A stretch of 64,000 bases of DNA from Phycisphaerae bacterium (GTDB lineage: Bacteria > Planctomycetota > Phycisphaerae > Sedimentisphaerales > Anaerohalosphaeraceae). The stretch is taken from NCBI GenBank assembly GCA_018052735.1, contig JAGPMT010000009.1, positions 17,232-81,231 of the forward strand. The letters are read 5' to 3'. A program made the position numbers and the translations under genes. The notes beneath the pieces are model-generated. The model was not told where the DNA came from, ran no database searches, and saw only the letters and a list, made by a program, of their open reading frames with translations. Numbering within the stretch: the stretch's first letter is position 1; each line of letters opens with the position of its first letter. Positions 39,338 to 48,723 of this stretch are shown here, piece after piece.

Positions 39338-40762
39338 ATGACAGGGATTCATTGGACGATTCTGACAGAGCTTCTGCTGATCGCCGGCTTTCTGCTGGCG
39401 GTGGTTCTGATTGCCCATATTCTTCTGCAGAAGCGCACGCCATCGGGCACAATCGCATGGCTGCTGATTATTATCTTTATGCCCTATGCGGGGGTGCCGC
39501 TGTATCTTCTCTTGGGCGGACGAAAAATGCGGCAGCGGGTTCTGGAGAAGGGCGAACTGGAACTGCCCTGCGACTGTGATATCCCTCTGGACAAGACCTC
39601 GCCGATAGACCGCATCCTGCGGACCTATCATCTGCCGGGAGCGGAAGCGGGGCATACGGTCAGACTGTGCCGCACGGGAGCGGAAACATTGGAAGCCATG
39701 ACAGCGCTTCTCCAAAGCGCCCGCCGGAGCATTTATTTGGCAACCTTTATCTATCAGCCCGATGCCGTCGGCCGGCAGATTCGGGATATTTTGGCCGAAA
39801 AAGCGGCAGCCGGCGTCGATGTGCGGCTGATGATGGACGGCGTCGGGTCGCTGCATACGCCGCTGCGCTTCTTTCGCCCGCTAACCGAGGCCGGCGGGAA
39901 AGTGACGGTGTTTCTGCCTGTGCTGCACCGGCCGTTTCGGGGACGCACCAACCTGCGCAACCACCGCAAGATCACCATTGTCGACAATCAAACGGTTATG
40001 GCCGGCGGCGCCAATATCGGGCGGCACTATATGGGGCCGGAATTTGCCGGCCAATGGAAGGACTTGGCGTTTGTGATGACCGGCCACAGCGTGCGGCACT
40101 GGCTGCATATCTTTGCCCGCGACTGGGAATTTGCAGCCAAAGAACCGCTGACAGAAGAGCAATTGAAGCTGCCGGAGGCGGTGCACCACCACCCGGTAAC
40201 CGACCGGGACTGCACCCTGCCTGCCTCCGGGGTCGTGCAGGTCATCCCGTCAGGGCCGGATGTGCCCGGCGATGTCCTGCACGATGCGCTGCTGACGATG
40301 ATCTATTCGGCACAGCAGCGTTTCTGGGCGGCATCGCCCTATTTTGTGCCCGACGACGCGCTGTGTCAGGCACTGCTGCTGGCGCTGCGGCGCGGGGTGG
40401 ATGTGCGGCTTGTGCTGCCCCGTCGGTCCAACCACATCCTGCCGGATATTGTGCGGGGCATCCCCCTGCGGCAGATTCAGCAGGCCGGCGGACTGGTGCT
40501 GTTTTATACCCCCCGGATGATGCACGCCAAAGTCGTGCTGATGGATAACCACGCGGCCGTGCTGGGTTCGGCCAATCTGGACATCCGCAGTCTGCTGCTC
40601 AATTATGAAGCGGCCATGTTTGTCTATGGGCGGCAGGATATACAGGCCGTGGCTGACTATCTGGAGGATCTGATGCTGCACAGCCAATGCGGGATTGCCC
40701 CGGCCTCTCTGCCCCGCCAGCTGGGCGAAAGCATCGTGCGGCTGGCTTCGCCGCTGCTGTAA
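39338..40762 (+). CDS. cls: Cardiolipin synthase (phospholipase D family)
   Basis: 474 residues. Two N-terminal membrane helices (about 5-30 and 40-60, with RTPSGTIAWLLIIIFMPYAGV). Two HKD motifs: NHRKITIVDNQTVMAGGANIG (about 207-227) and MMHAKVVLMDNHAAVLGSAN (about 394-413), each HxKx4D. IYLATFIYQPDAVGRQI and FWAASPYFVPDDALCQAL are further family blocks. AGGGACAGGA precedes the ATG. Joins phosphatidylglycerol units into cardiolipin at the inner membrane. Confidence 0.95.
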   Translation: MTGIHWTILTELLLIAGFLLAVVLIAHILLQKRTPSGTIAWLLIIIFMPYAGVPLYLLLGGRKMRQRVLEKGELELPCDCDIPLDKTSPIDRILRTYHLPGAEAGHTVRLCRTGAETLEAMTALLQSARRSIYLATFIYQPDAVGRQIRDILAEKAAAGVDVRLMMDGVGSLHTPLRFFRPLTEAGGKVTVFLPVLHRPFRGRTNLRNHRKITIVDNQTVMAGGANIGRHYMGPEFAGQWKDLAFVMTGHSVRHWLHIFARDWEFAAKEPLTEEQLKLPEAVHHHPVTDRDCTLPASGVVQVIPSGPDVPGDVLHDALLTMIYSAQQRFWAASPYFVPDDALCQALLLALRRGVDVRLVLPRRSNHILPDIVRGIPLRQIQQAGGLVLFYTPRMMHAKVVLMDNHAAVLGSANLDIRSLLLNYEAAMFVYGRQDIQAVADYLEDLMLHSQCGIAPASLPRQLGESIVRLASPLL

Positions 40763-40772
40763 TCAGGTATAA

Positions 40773-41918
40773 TCAGGACAGACGGGATTTGAAATCCGCA
40801 TAGGTGAAGCGGCGCTGGAGTTTGTATGCGTGCTGTTCGGGGTCGTACAGCACGATATCCGGCAGATTGATGCCGTTGAACATCGTGTTCTTGACCATTG
40901 TGTAATGGGCCATGTCGCCGAAGACCAGCTTGTCGCCGACGGCCAGCGGCCGATCGAAGGAATAGTCGCCGATGACATCGCCGGCCAGACAGGTGGGTCC
41001 AGCCAGACGGTAGGTGTACTTCTTTTCACCGGGCAATCCGGCCCCGTCCAGCGGCGGACGGTAGGGCATTTCCAGCACATCGGGCATATGCGCCGAAGCG
41101 CTGGTATCCAAAATGGCGATGTCCAGCTGGTTATGTACGATATCCAATACCGAGGCCACCAGCACGCCGGTATGGAGGGCAATCGCTTCTCCCGGCTCCA
41201 GATACACTGTTTTGATATTCGAATAGCGTTTATAAAAAGCGGCAATCAATTCGCACAGCAGGTCAATATCATAATCGGCGCGGGTAATATGATGGCCGCC
41301 GCCGAAATTCATCCACTCCATCTGCCGGATAATATCGCCGAACTGGACCTCGACCGCTTCCAGCGTCCGCGCCAGCGAGTCGGCGTTCAGCTCGCAGAGC
41401 GTATGAAAATGCAGGCCGGTGATGCCGTCCAGCGGCCCTGCAAACTGCTGACGGACAATGCCCAGCCGCGAGCCCGGCGCACAGGGATCATAGAGTTTGG
41501 TTTTGACTTCCGAATGACACGGATTGATGCGCAGCCCGCAGGCAATCGGCCGGGAGGCTGACAGCACCTTGTCTCGGAAGCGAAACCACTGGCTGAAGGA
41601 ATTGAAGACAATATGGTCAACAATTGCCAGATACGCATCCATCTCATCGTCGCGGTAGGCCGGAGCACACAGATGCACCTCGCCGCCGAAACATTCATGG
41701 GCAAGGCGGGCCTCATGCAGGGAACTGGCCGCCGCACCGGCCAGATACTGACGGCACAGCCCATAGGTGCTCCATGCAGCATAGCCCTTCTGGGCCAGCA
41801 GAATCCTGCAGCCGCAGCGGTTTTGAACCGACTGGAGCACCAGAAGATTCTTCTTCAGCAGCCCCACGTCAATCAGATAACAGGGCGTCGGCAGTTTGTC
41901 CAGTTCGTACGGCACCAA
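40773..41918 (-). CDS. nspC: Carboxynorspermidine decarboxylase
   Basis: 381 residues; PLP-dependent, alanine-racemase-like fold, related to diaminopimelate decarboxylase. Matches NspC closely: LPTPCYLIDVGLLKKNL, RILLAQKGYAAWSTYGL with the PLP Lys (about 44), GLRINPCHSEVKTKLYDPCAPGSRLGI, MNFGGGHHITRADYD and PGEAIALHTG. The start codon is TTG 41918, 7 nt after AGGAA; GTG 41915 is the alternative. The partner dehydrogenase is not in the window. Convergent with cls (10-nt gap). Confidence 0.94.
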   Translation of the reverse strand: MVPYELDKLPTPCYLIDVGLLKKNLLVLQSVQNRCGCRILLAQKGYAAWSTYGLCRQYLAGAAASSLHEARLAHECFGGEVHLCAPAYRDDEMDAYLAIVDHIVFNSFSQWFRFRDKVLSASRPIACGLRINPCHSEVKTKLYDPCAPGSRLGIVRQQFAGPLDGITGLHFHTLCELNADSLARTLEAVEVQFGDIIRQMEWMNFGGGHHITRADYDIDLLCELIAAFYKRYSNIKTVYLEPGEAIALHTGVLVASVLDIVHNQLDIAILDTSASAHMPDVLEMPYRPPLDGAGLPGEKKYTYRLAGPTCLAGDVIGDYSFDRPLAVGDKLVFGDMAHYTMVKNTMFNGINLPDIVLYDPEQHAYKLQRRFTYADFKSRLS

Positions 41919-41996
41919 AACCGGTTTCCTGAAATAAATAAGTCCCGACGGCAGCAGACAAGCCGTCTGGGAACTTGAGAAAAAACAGCAAACAGT

Positions 41997-42182
41997 TTAG
42001 GCGGTTGCTTCGGTCTGGACAGCGCCGGCCGCCGCATCCGGTGCAGGGGCTGCCGGGGCTTGAGCAGCTTTGGGTCTCAAGGCCGCCTTGACACGGGCCT
42101 TGATTTTCTCTCTGCTTCGCGATTTGCCATAGGAGCCGCGGCAGCGTTTGCCCTTGGCAGTTCTCTTGTCACCTCGACCCAT
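41997..42182 (-). CDS. 30S ribosomal protein THX-like, extended C-terminus
   Basis: 61 residues. MGRGDKRTAKGKRCRGSYGK matches the THX peptide core (MGKGDKKTRRGKI..GSYGK pattern). A Lys/Arg-rich stretch follows, then an Ala/Pro-rich tail of about 25 residues not found in the short Thermus form. AGGAA precedes the ATG. Located 78 nt upstream of nspC on the same strand. Confidence 0.8.
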   Translation of the reverse strand: MGRGDKRTAKGKRCRGSYGKSRSREKIKARVKAALRPKAAQAPAAPAPDAAAGAVQTEATA

Positions 42183-42365
42183 AGTATTCCTTTCTTTTTC
42201 AACAGTTCAACCTATTTTTATTCCCGATGAAAGTTTGCCATTATAGCCGACTCGGAAGAAATTGCAAGGCCTTGTTCATTCAAAATCGCGCCCGCATCCA
42301 TCATAAAAGGGAGGCCGCTGGGGGCGTTTTGGAATGCCTTGCCTGCTTCTGATTCCAGACCGGTA

Positions 42366-42442
42366 TTGCCCCCTTGTGGGGGCAAGTTTTGGGCGTGCAC
42401 TGGCAAGAGTTTCAGCCCCGCCAGCTGTCAACAGCAGCTGGC
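42366..42442. repeat. Two hairpins between the class IV aminotransferase gene and the THX gene
   Basis: Hairpin 1: TTGCCCCC (42366-42373), loop TTGT, GGGGGCAA (42378-42385), followed by GTTTT on the plus strand. Hairpin 2: GCCAGCTG (42420-42427) with CAGCTGGC (42435-42442), 20 nt past the aminotransferase stop on the minus strand. Neither has a good T-run for the minus-strand genes, so they are only possible terminators. Confidence 0.5.
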
Positions 42443-42461
42443 CAGCTGACCTTTGCGATAC

Positions 42462-43304
42462 CTATTTAAGACTTAAAATATCTTTATAAGATGCTGACAA
42501 TTTTCTGGTGACAGGTCCGGGTTTGCCGTCGCCGACGGTGTGGGCTTCAACGGCAGTGACAGGCATGACTTCCATAATCACATTGGTCAAAAAGACCTCA
42601 TCAGCCCCCAGCAGGTCATTGATGCCCAGCGGCTGCTCAACACAGGAAATATGATGACCTTTGGCAATTTCCAAAACAGTTTTGCGGCCGATTCCGGGCA
42701 GAACGGGCGTGGTCAGCGGCGGGGTATAGAGGATGCCCTGCCTGACCAAAAAGACATTGCTGACACACCCTTCGGCCAATGTATTTTCCGTAGTAAACCA
42801 CAGGGCTTCGGCCGCCAATTTCTCGTGGGCATTTTTCAGGGCTGTCAGACGCGGACCATAGCAAGTGGTCTTGTGGCCGCAATAGGGGTCTTTGGGATTT
42901 TGGCGAAAATCGGTCAGAATCACCCGTATCCCTTTGGCATAATAATCCGCCGGATAGGGGGTAAATGCGGCGGCTGTAATCAGCAGATGACAGCTCGGTG
43001 CGCCGTTTGAATCCAGAGGGCCGTTGCTCAATTCCAGCCGCAGGCGGGCATCGGTCAGAGCGTTTGCCTTGAGGGTCTGGTCAATTGCGGCAGCTATCTG
43101 GTCATTGGAAAACCGGTTGACGATTCCCAGACGCGCAGCGCTGCCAGCCAGACGCTCCAGATGATCGGCCAGCCGGAATACCCTGCCGCCGGCTGCACGC
43201 ATCGTTTCAAACAGCCCAATGCCGTACAGGTAGCTGCTGTCCGTAATCGGCACTGAGGCTTTGTCTGCATCCGTTATCTGACCGTTGAGAAATACCTTTT
43301 CCAT
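42462..43304 (-). CDS. Class IV aminotransferase (branched-chain aminotransferase / PabC-like)
   Basis: 280 residues, PLP fold-type IV. VFLNGQITDADKASVPITDSS then YLYGIGLFETMRAAGGRVFRL is the typical N-terminus. GHKTTCYGPRLTALKNAHEK carries the likely PLP Lys (about 146). ALWFTTENTLAEGCVSNVFLV and TPVLPGIGRKTVLEIA bind the cofactor phosphate. The family includes D-amino-acid aminotransferase, BCAT and 4-amino-4-deoxychorismate lyase. Length and motifs do not separate these, so no symbol is given. Confidence 0.9.
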   Translation of the reverse strand: MEKVFLNGQITDADKASVPITDSSYLYGIGLFETMRAAGGRVFRLADHLERLAGSAARLGIVNRFSNDQIAAAIDQTLKANALTDARLRLELSNGPLDSNGAPSCHLLITAAAFTPYPADYYAKGIRVILTDFRQNPKDPYCGHKTTCYGPRLTALKNAHEKLAAEALWFTTENTLAEGCVSNVFLVRQGILYTPPLTTPVLPGIGRKTVLEIAKGHHISCVEQPLGINDLLGADEVFLTNVIMEVMPVTAVEAHTVGDGKPGPVTRKLSASYKDILSLK

Positions 43305-43346
43305 ACTATCCGCCTGACTGTGCAGCGGCGCTGGTTTCCAATCGCC

Positions 43347-45065
43347 TTAGGGCTGCTGTTTCTGCTGGATTTTGGCCCACGTGTCTTTCAGGCCGACGGT
43401 TTTGTTGAAGACCAGCCGGCCGGCGCTGGTATCGGGATCGGTGCAGAAGTAGCCCAGCCGCTCAAACTGCCATCGGTCCAGCGGTTTTGTGTTTTTCAGC
43501 GACGGCTCAACCTTGCAGCCGGTCAGGATTTTCAGGGAGTCGGGATTAATATTGTCCAGAAATGTCCGGCCCTCTTCGGCTTCGTCGGGATTTTCTTTGA
43601 TAAACAAATGTTCATACAGCCGAACTTCTGCATCGAGGGCGTGGGCGGCACTGACCCAATGGATAGTAGCCTTGACCTTGCGGCCGTCGGGGGCATCGCC
43701 GCCACGAGTGGCCGGGTCGTATGTGCAGTGCAGCTCCACGATATTGCCGGCGGCATCTTTGATAACCTGCCGGCAGGTAATAAAGTAGGCGTAGCGCAGG
43801 CGCACTTCCTGTCCGGGGGACAGGCGGTAGAACTTTTTGGGCGGGTTTTCCATAAAATCATCCCGCTCGATGTAGAGCACTTTGGAAAACGGCACCTTGC
43901 GAGTGCCCGCCGACAGGTCTTCAGGGTTGTTGACCGCCTCCATCTGCTCGACGTGTCCGTCGGGGTAGTTGGTAAGAACAACTTTGAGCGGATTCAGCAC
44001 AGCCATCACACGGGGGCTGGCGGCGTTGAGGTGGTCGCGGAGGCAATGCTCCAGCAGCGCAAAATCCACCGTGCTGTTGAACTTGTTGACGCCGATAACC
44101 CGGCAGAAGCTGCGAATGGCTTCCGGCGAATAGCCCCGCCGGCGCAGGCCGCAGATGGTCGGCATCCGGGGGTCGTCCCAGCCGCGGACGTAGCCTTCCC
44201 TGACCAGCTGCAGCAGCTTGCGCTTGCTCATAACCGTATAGGTCAGATTCAGACGGGCAAATTCAATCTGCTGGGGGTGATGAATCGGTTCGGACCGCCC
44301 TTCGTTGATGGCATCAATAAACCAGTCGTACAGCGGGCGGTGATTTTCAAACTCCAGCGTGCAGATGGAATGCGTGATGCCCTCGATGGAATCTTCCAGC
44401 CCGTGGGCCCAGTCGTACATCGGATAGATGCACCATGCATCGCCGGTGCGGTGGTGAGAGGCGTGGAGAATGCGGTACATCACCGGGTCGCGCATATTGA
44501 GGTTGGGGTGGGCCATATCGATTTTGGCCCGCAGGGTTCGCGAGCCGTCAGGAAACTCGCCTTCCTTCATCCGGCGGAACAAATCGAGATTTTCCTCTAC
44601 CGAACGGTTTCGATAGGGACTTTCCCGGCCGGGTTCGGTCAGACTGCCGCGGTAATCCCGCACCTGCTCGGGCGTCAGGTCGCAGACATAGGCCTTGCCT
44701 TTTTGAATCAGCTCAACCGCCCAGTCGTACATCTGTTGGAAATAGTCAGAGCCGAAGAACAGGCGGTCCTGCCAGTCGGCGCCAAGCCAGCGGACATCTT
44801 CAATAATCGCATCGACATACTCCTGCTCTTCCTTGCAGGGATTCGTATCATCAAAGCGCAGATTGAATTTGCCGCCGAAATCGGCCGCAATGCCGTAGTT
44901 GAGACAGATGCTCTTGGCATGGCCGATATGGAGATAGCCGTTGGGTTCGGGGGGAAAACGGGTGTGCACGCGCCCGCCCCACCTGCCGCTTGCCATATCA
45001 TCGGCTACTATCTGCCGGATGAAATCCATCCGCTCCGAACTGTTTATCGAGTCTGCATTTGCCAT
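43347..45065 (-). CDS. glnS: Glutaminyl-tRNA synthetase
   Basis: 572 residues, class [21 protein letters not shown] (about 34-53) contains the HIGH motif. [19 protein letters not shown] then [11 protein letters not shown] follows. The KMSKS-equivalent is [11 protein letters not shown] (about 274-284). C-terminal beta-barrel anticodon-binding domain from about 345. Charges tRNA-Gln directly, so the organism need not use transamidation for Gln. Divergent from cysM. Confidence 0.97.
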   Translation of the reverse strand: MANADSINSSERMDFIRQIVADDMASGRWGGRVHTRFPPEPNGYLHIGHAKSICLNYGIAADFGGKFNLRFDDTNPCKEEQEYVDAIIEDVRWLGADWQDRLFFGSDYFQQMYDWAVELIQKGKAYVCDLTPEQVRDYRGSLTEPGRESPYRNRSVEENLDLFRRMKEGEFPDGSRTLRAKIDMAHPNLNMRDPVMYRILHASHHRTGDAWCIYPMYDWAHGLEDSIEGITHSICTLEFENHRPLYDWFIDAINEGRSEPIHHPQQIEFARLNLTYTVMSKRKLLQLVREGYVRGWDDPRMPTICGLRRRGYSPEAIRSFCRVIGVNKFNSTVDFALLEHCLRDHLNAASPRVMAVLNPLKVVLTNYPDGHVEQMEAVNNPEDLSAGTRKVPFSKVLYIERDDFMENPPKKFYRLSPGQEVRLRYAYFITCRQVIKDAAGNIVELHCTYDPATRGGDAPDGRKVKATIHWVSAAHALDAEVRLYEHLFIKENPDEAEEGRTFLDNINPDSLKILTGCKVEPSLKNTKPLDRWQFERLGYFCTDPDTSAGRLVFNKTVGLKDTWAKIQQKQQP

Positions 45066-45210
45066 CGCACATCCTTATCCAATAGGTCAATTTTTCCAAA
45101 ACCAAGCTTGGAATATAAAAAAAACAGTCGACAATCGCAAGAGAACATTTTAGCATATTTATCGCAAAACACAGTCCTTTACCGTTTTTATTCTGCGGCA
45201 GGAAATATCG

Positions 45211-46134
45211 ATGCAAAGGAATGAACATACAATTTTGTCGGCCATCGGCAATACGCCGCTGGTGGAACTGAAGCGAATCAGTCCGAACCCGCAGGTGCGG
45301 ATTATGGCCAAGCTGGAAGGCAGCAATCCCGGCGGCTCGGTCAAAGACCGGCCGGCTCTGTATATGATTGACCAAGCCGAAAAGGACGGCCTGCTGACCC
45401 ACGACAAGACCATCCTCGAGCCGACCAGCGGCAATACCGGCATTGCTCTGGCCATGATCGGCGCTGCCAAGGGCTACCGGGTCACGCTAACCCTGCCCGG
45501 CTGCGTCAGCAGTGAACGACAGCATATTCTGGAGGCCTTCGGGGCTCAGGTGATTGTTACCTGTCCCAAGCAGGGTACGGATGGGGCTATCCGCAAAGCC
45601 CGGCAGATGCTGGAAGCCAATCCCGACAAATACTTTATGCCCAACCAGTTTTCCAATCCGAATAATCCCCGCGCCCATTATGAGACAACCGGACCGGAAA
45701 TCTGGCAGCAAACCGAAGGTGATATCGACATTTTCACCGCAGGAATGGGTACAACCGGCACACTGATGGGCATATCCCGGTTTTTGAAGGACAAAAAAAA
45801 CACGATTAAAATTGTTGGTATTGAGCCGGTGCCCGGGCATACGATTCAGGGCCTGAAAAATATGACCGAAGCCATTGTCCCCGAAATACTGGACAGAAGC
45901 CGTCTGGATGAAATTATCTCCATGAACGATGAGGAGGCATTCGACATGACCCGCCGGCTAGCTGTGGAAGAGGGGCTTTTTGCCGGCCTTTCCAGCGGGG
46001 CGAATGTGGCGGGGGCTGTCCGGTTGGCAAAGAAGATAAAATCCGGCACCATTGTAACCATTATTTGCGACCGCGGCGACCGGTATTTGAGCACCATGCT
46101 CTTCCGGTCGGTCTGCGCCAAATGTCCGCCGTAA
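45211..46134 (+). CDS. cysM: Cysteine synthase, CysM-type
   Basis: 307 residues. PLP-dependent sulfhydrylase. LEGSNPGGSVKDRPALYMID carries the PLP Lys (about 43). PTSGNTGIALAMIGAAKGYR binds the substrate carboxylate. HYETTGPEIWQQTEGDIDIF and GMGTTGTLMGISRFLK bind the cofactor. The C-terminal IICDRGDRYLSTMLF is characteristic of the CysM branch rather than CysK. It could use O-acetylserine with sulfide or thiosulfate; some relatives use O-phosphoserine. Confidence 0.93.
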   Translation: MQRNEHTILSAIGNTPLVELKRISPNPQVRIMAKLEGSNPGGSVKDRPALYMIDQAEKDGLLTHDKTILEPTSGNTGIALAMIGAAKGYRVTLTLPGCVSSERQHILEAFGAQVIVTCPKQGTDGAIRKARQMLEANPDKYFMPNQFSNPNNPRAHYETTGPEIWQQTEGDIDIFTAGMGTTGTLMGISRFLKDKKNTIKIVGIEPVPGHTIQGLKNMTEAIVPEILDRSRLDEIISMNDEEAFDMTRRLAVEEGLFAGLSSGANVAGAVRLAKKIKSGTIVTIICDRGDRYLSTMLFRSVCAKCPP

Positions 46135-46497
46135 TTGCAGGCGTTTGCAATTTCTGCAAAAAATCCAGAACTGCTGCTGAACCTGACGATAGAGACAGAC
46201 GTAAGAACAATCAGTGCAGAGTGGGGATCTGCGCCAAAATGTAAACCCTTTTTTGCCCATCGATAGACAGTGGGTGGAGGCAAAACCATGAAGCAGCTTG
46301 GCAAAGCACGCGGACACAATTACCCACGCAAGCAATCCGTTCGTTTACCCGTTTTGGTCGTAAAGCATTCCGTCTTTGGACGGTCTGCCAGTCGAAAAAC
46401 AAAATAACTACCCCTCTTTAAGCCGGATGTGCCGGCATCCTTGCCCGACTTCTGAAAGAGCCGGGCAGGGACGGCCGGGCATTTTTACAGAGGGATT
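46135..46497. other. 363-nt intergenic region between cysM and the Gfo/Idh/MocA gene
   Basis: Contains one small candidate ORF (46288-46407, listed separately). Near 46421-46480 there are GC-rich inverted repeats, e.g. TGCCCGAC (46442-46449) with GCCGGGCA (46460-46467; one G-T pair). No full riboswitch consensus was recognised. Confidence 0.4.
46288..46407 (+). CDS. Candidate 39-residue basic small protein
   Basis: ATG at 46288 is preceded by GGTGGAGG with 7-nt spacing, one of the best ribosome sites in the window. The product starts MKQLGKARGHNYPRKQ and ends GRSASRKTK; it has 11 Lys/Arg and no acidic residue. No family is recognised. It lies 153 nt after cysM. It could also be chance within an untranslated RNA. 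Confidence 0.4.
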   Translation: MKQLGKARGHNYPRKQSVRLPVLVVKHSVFGRSASRKTK

Positions 46498-47886
46498 TTA
46501 TGCCTTGACATAGTTGGTTCCATAGGGCTTTCGCTGGGGACGCGACAGCATAGCGTTCGCCTGAGCATCATCGATAAACTGCTCCTTGACCGGATCCCAG
46601 CGGAGTTTCCGCCGCAGCTTCATTGCAATATGGCTGACAAGACACACGCTGCAGGAGCGGTGGGCAACCTCCACAGGGGCAACGGTTTCTTTGCGGCTGC
46701 GGATACATTCCAGCCAGTTGAGATGCTGCTCGGGGCTGTCATACAGCTCGACGGCATCGGGCTTGTCGGACGGCTCCAGCAGCTTGGCGTCGCTGACAAG
46801 GACAGGGGCGGTGTTCGGGTCGCCGGAAACAGGGTCGCTGGCGGTAACCCGCTCGGCGCCGCGCGCCACAAAAATCCAGCCCTCGCTGCCTTCGAACCGC
46901 ACCCCGTTGGGAAATTTGCTGCTGATGTGCATGGTGATGCCGTTGGCATAGCGGGCCTGCACATCGAAGTCCCCATGCACATCCCACAGGCCGGATGCAG
47001 GAAACTCGGCCTGCCCTTCCACTTCAACCGGACCCGTCAGCTCGGCATCCATTCCCCAGTGGGCCGTATCGAAATGGTGAGCTCCCCAGCCGGTTATCAT
47101 GCCGGCGCCGAACTGCTCGCAGCGCAGCCAGCCGGGGCGGTCATAGCTGTTCTGCGGATGAACGCGCTTTTCGGTGTAATAGACTGTCGGCGTGGAGCCC
47201 AGCCACATATCATAATTGAGGTTTTCCGGCACAGGCATTTCAGGTTCTTGGCCGCAGCCGGGGTCGGTCGGCAGACCGATTTGGACGTGTTTTATCTGGC
47301 CGATGCGGCCGTTGCGGACAAGCTGGCAGACCCGCTTGAACTGCGGCCACGGACTGCGCGAGCGCTGCTGGCTGCCGATTTGAAAAACACAGCCGCTGCG
47401 CCGCACCACATCGCTCATCTGACGGCCTTCCGCAATGGTCAGGGAGGCGGGCTTCTGAAGATAGATGTGCTTGCCGGCCAGAGCCGCTTCCATTGCCGGC
47501 TGGGCATGCCAGTGGTCGGGGGTGGAAATGATCACCGCATCGATGCTGCTGTCGGCCAGCATTTCACGGTAATCGCCGTAGACCTTGACATCCACATAGC
47601 CGGGCTGGCCTGTCTTTCGGGCGTAATAACTCTCAATCCAGCGCTTGCCGTCACGGGCCCGTTTGGAATCCACATCCGCCACAGCCACGATGCGGCACAT
47701 ATCATGCTTGATGGTTTCGGGCAAATCATGACCGCGGGCAATCCGTCCAAAGCCGATTTGGCCGATGTTGATTTTGTCATTGGGTTTGGTTTCGGCGGCA
47801 AAAACCGACGGTTTGACAATTGTCGGAAATCCAAAAAGGCCGCCTGCGGCGAAAGCCGTCTGCTTCAAAAAGTCCCTTCGCTTCAT
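46498..47886 (-). CDS. Gfo/Idh/MocA-family oxidoreductase, exported (Tat-like)
   Basis: 462 residues. Tat-like leader MKRRDFLKQTAFAAGGLFGF with twin Arg. NAD-binding fold begins INIGQIGFGRIARGHDLP (about 40-57); SIDAVIISTPDHWHAQPAMEAALAGKHIYLQKPASL (about 113-148) holds the conserved EKP-like element as QKP. The last gene of a four-gene operon with ThuA, DUF6807 and UroD-like genes, 30 nt after thuA-like. Probably oxidises a sugar at the 3-position or similar, in the periplasm; the substrate is unknown. Confidence 0.92.
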   Translation of the reverse strand: MKRRDFLKQTAFAAGGLFGFPTIVKPSVFAAETKPNDKINIGQIGFGRIARGHDLPETIKHDMCRIVAVADVDSKRARDGKRWIESYYARKTGQPGYVDVKVYGDYREMLADSSIDAVIISTPDHWHAQPAMEAALAGKHIYLQKPASLTIAEGRQMSDVVRRSGCVFQIGSQQRSRSPWPQFKRVCQLVRNGRIGQIKHVQIGLPTDPGCGQEPEMPVPENLNYDMWLGSTPTVYYTEKRVHPQNSYDRPGWLRCEQFGAGMITGWGAHHFDTAHWGMDAELTGPVEVEGQAEFPASGLWDVHGDFDVQARYANGITMHISSKFPNGVRFEGSEGWIFVARGAERVTASDPVSGDPNTAPVLVSDAKLLEPSDKPDAVELYDSPEQHLNWLECIRSRKETVAPVEVAHRSCSVCLVSHIAMKLRRKLRWDPVKEQFIDDAQANAMLSRPQRKPYGTNYVKA

Positions 47887-47916
47887 ACATCACCTCGTGC
47901 TTTTCAGTTAAACTGG

Positions 47917-48723
47917 TTATGGGGCTGTCTGTGCCGTTTGTTTCTGCATAGCCCAGCGGATGCCGCCGGTCAGATGCCGGACAAAGTGTTCATCGCTGTA
48001 ATGCTCTATCTTGTGTCCCAGCGCGGTGTACCACTGCCGGCCGCCGTCAAATTCCTGACACCATGCCAGCGGAAAATAGTCTCCGAAAACGCGTCCGGGA
48101 TAGCTGTCTTTCTGATCATCCTTAATGGTTCGCAAATCCACTGCCAGCAGAATGTGAATACCCGGATTCAGTTCGTTCATATAGTAGCATTCATCCTGCC
48201 ATGTCCAGACATCCGGCAGATGGCTGGTGGAAGGATGGGTTTTGTCGATAACCCGCACCTCGAACGGCTGCAGGGGGGGATGGCGGACAAACTTGCCGCC
48301 CAAATTAGCCCAGAACCACGGCCACTGCCGTTCGCTGCCGCAGGCCGAATGAATGCCCACAAACCCTCCGCCGGCACGGATATAGTCCTGAAAAACCTTT
48401 TTCTGTTGGTCTGTATCAAAGGTTTCGTTGTTGGTATTGGAAAAAACCAGTACATCAAAGGTTTTGATTCTTTCGGCAGTAAAGACTGAGGCATCATCGG
48501 TCGCTTCGCACGTCCAGCCGTTGTCCTGACAAATTTTCTTCAGACATGCCACGCTGGCGGCGATGTTGTCGTGCACATAGCGCGAGCCGCCTGTGCCGTT
48601 TTTGGTATAAATCAGAATATGGGCTGCCAATCCCATCGAACTGCACACCAGCATCAGCCCGACGGCAGTCACTGCCGCCGGCTTTCCTACGGTTTGTCCG
48701 CTGAATCTGCATAGGTTTTCCAT
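47917..48723 (-). CDS. ThuA-like protein (trehalose utilisation family)
   Basis: 268 residues. A hydrophobic N-terminal segment (about 12-35) looks like a signal. The class-I-amidotransferase-like ThuA fold shows in ILIYTKNGTGGSRYVHDNIAA, FDVLVFSNTNNETFDTDQQK, YIRAGGGFVGIHSACGSE (about 118-135) and CYYMNELNPGIHILL. C-terminal GHKIEHYSDEHFVRHLTGGIRWAM is a family hallmark. Family knowledge links ThuA to 3-keto-sugar metabolism. Its start overlaps the DUF6807 gene end by 37 nt, implying coupling. Confidence 0.9.
   Translation of the reverse strand: MENLCRFSGQTVGKPAAVTAVGLMLVCSSMGLAAHILIYTKNGTGGSRYVHDNIAASVACLKKICQDNGWTCEATDDASVFTAERIKTFDVLVFSNTNNETFDTDQQKKVFQDYIRAGGGFVGIHSACGSERQWPWFWANLGGKFVRHPPLQPFEVRVIDKTHPSTSHLPDVWTWQDECYYMNELNPGIHILLAVDLRTIKDDQKDSYPGRVFGDYFPLAWCQEFDGGRQWYTALGHKIEHYSDEHFVRHLTGGIRWAMQKQTAQTAP

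Noticed and set aside
43320..45224. Open frame of over 600 codons opposite glnS
   Set aside because: It is fully antisense to glnS, which carries complete HIGH and KMSKS-type motifs. The antisense product has no recognisable domain and no good ribosome site.
46150..46420. Possible riboswitch (c-di-GMP or cobalamin type) after cysM
   Set aside because: GGCAAAAC- and ACCCACGC-like pieces occur, but the ordered conserved core and pairing of those classes could not be assembled on either strand.
46630..48489. Open frame of about 620 codons opposite the Gfo/Idh/MocA and ThuA-like genes
   Set aside because: Antisense to two convincing genes and no motif of its own.
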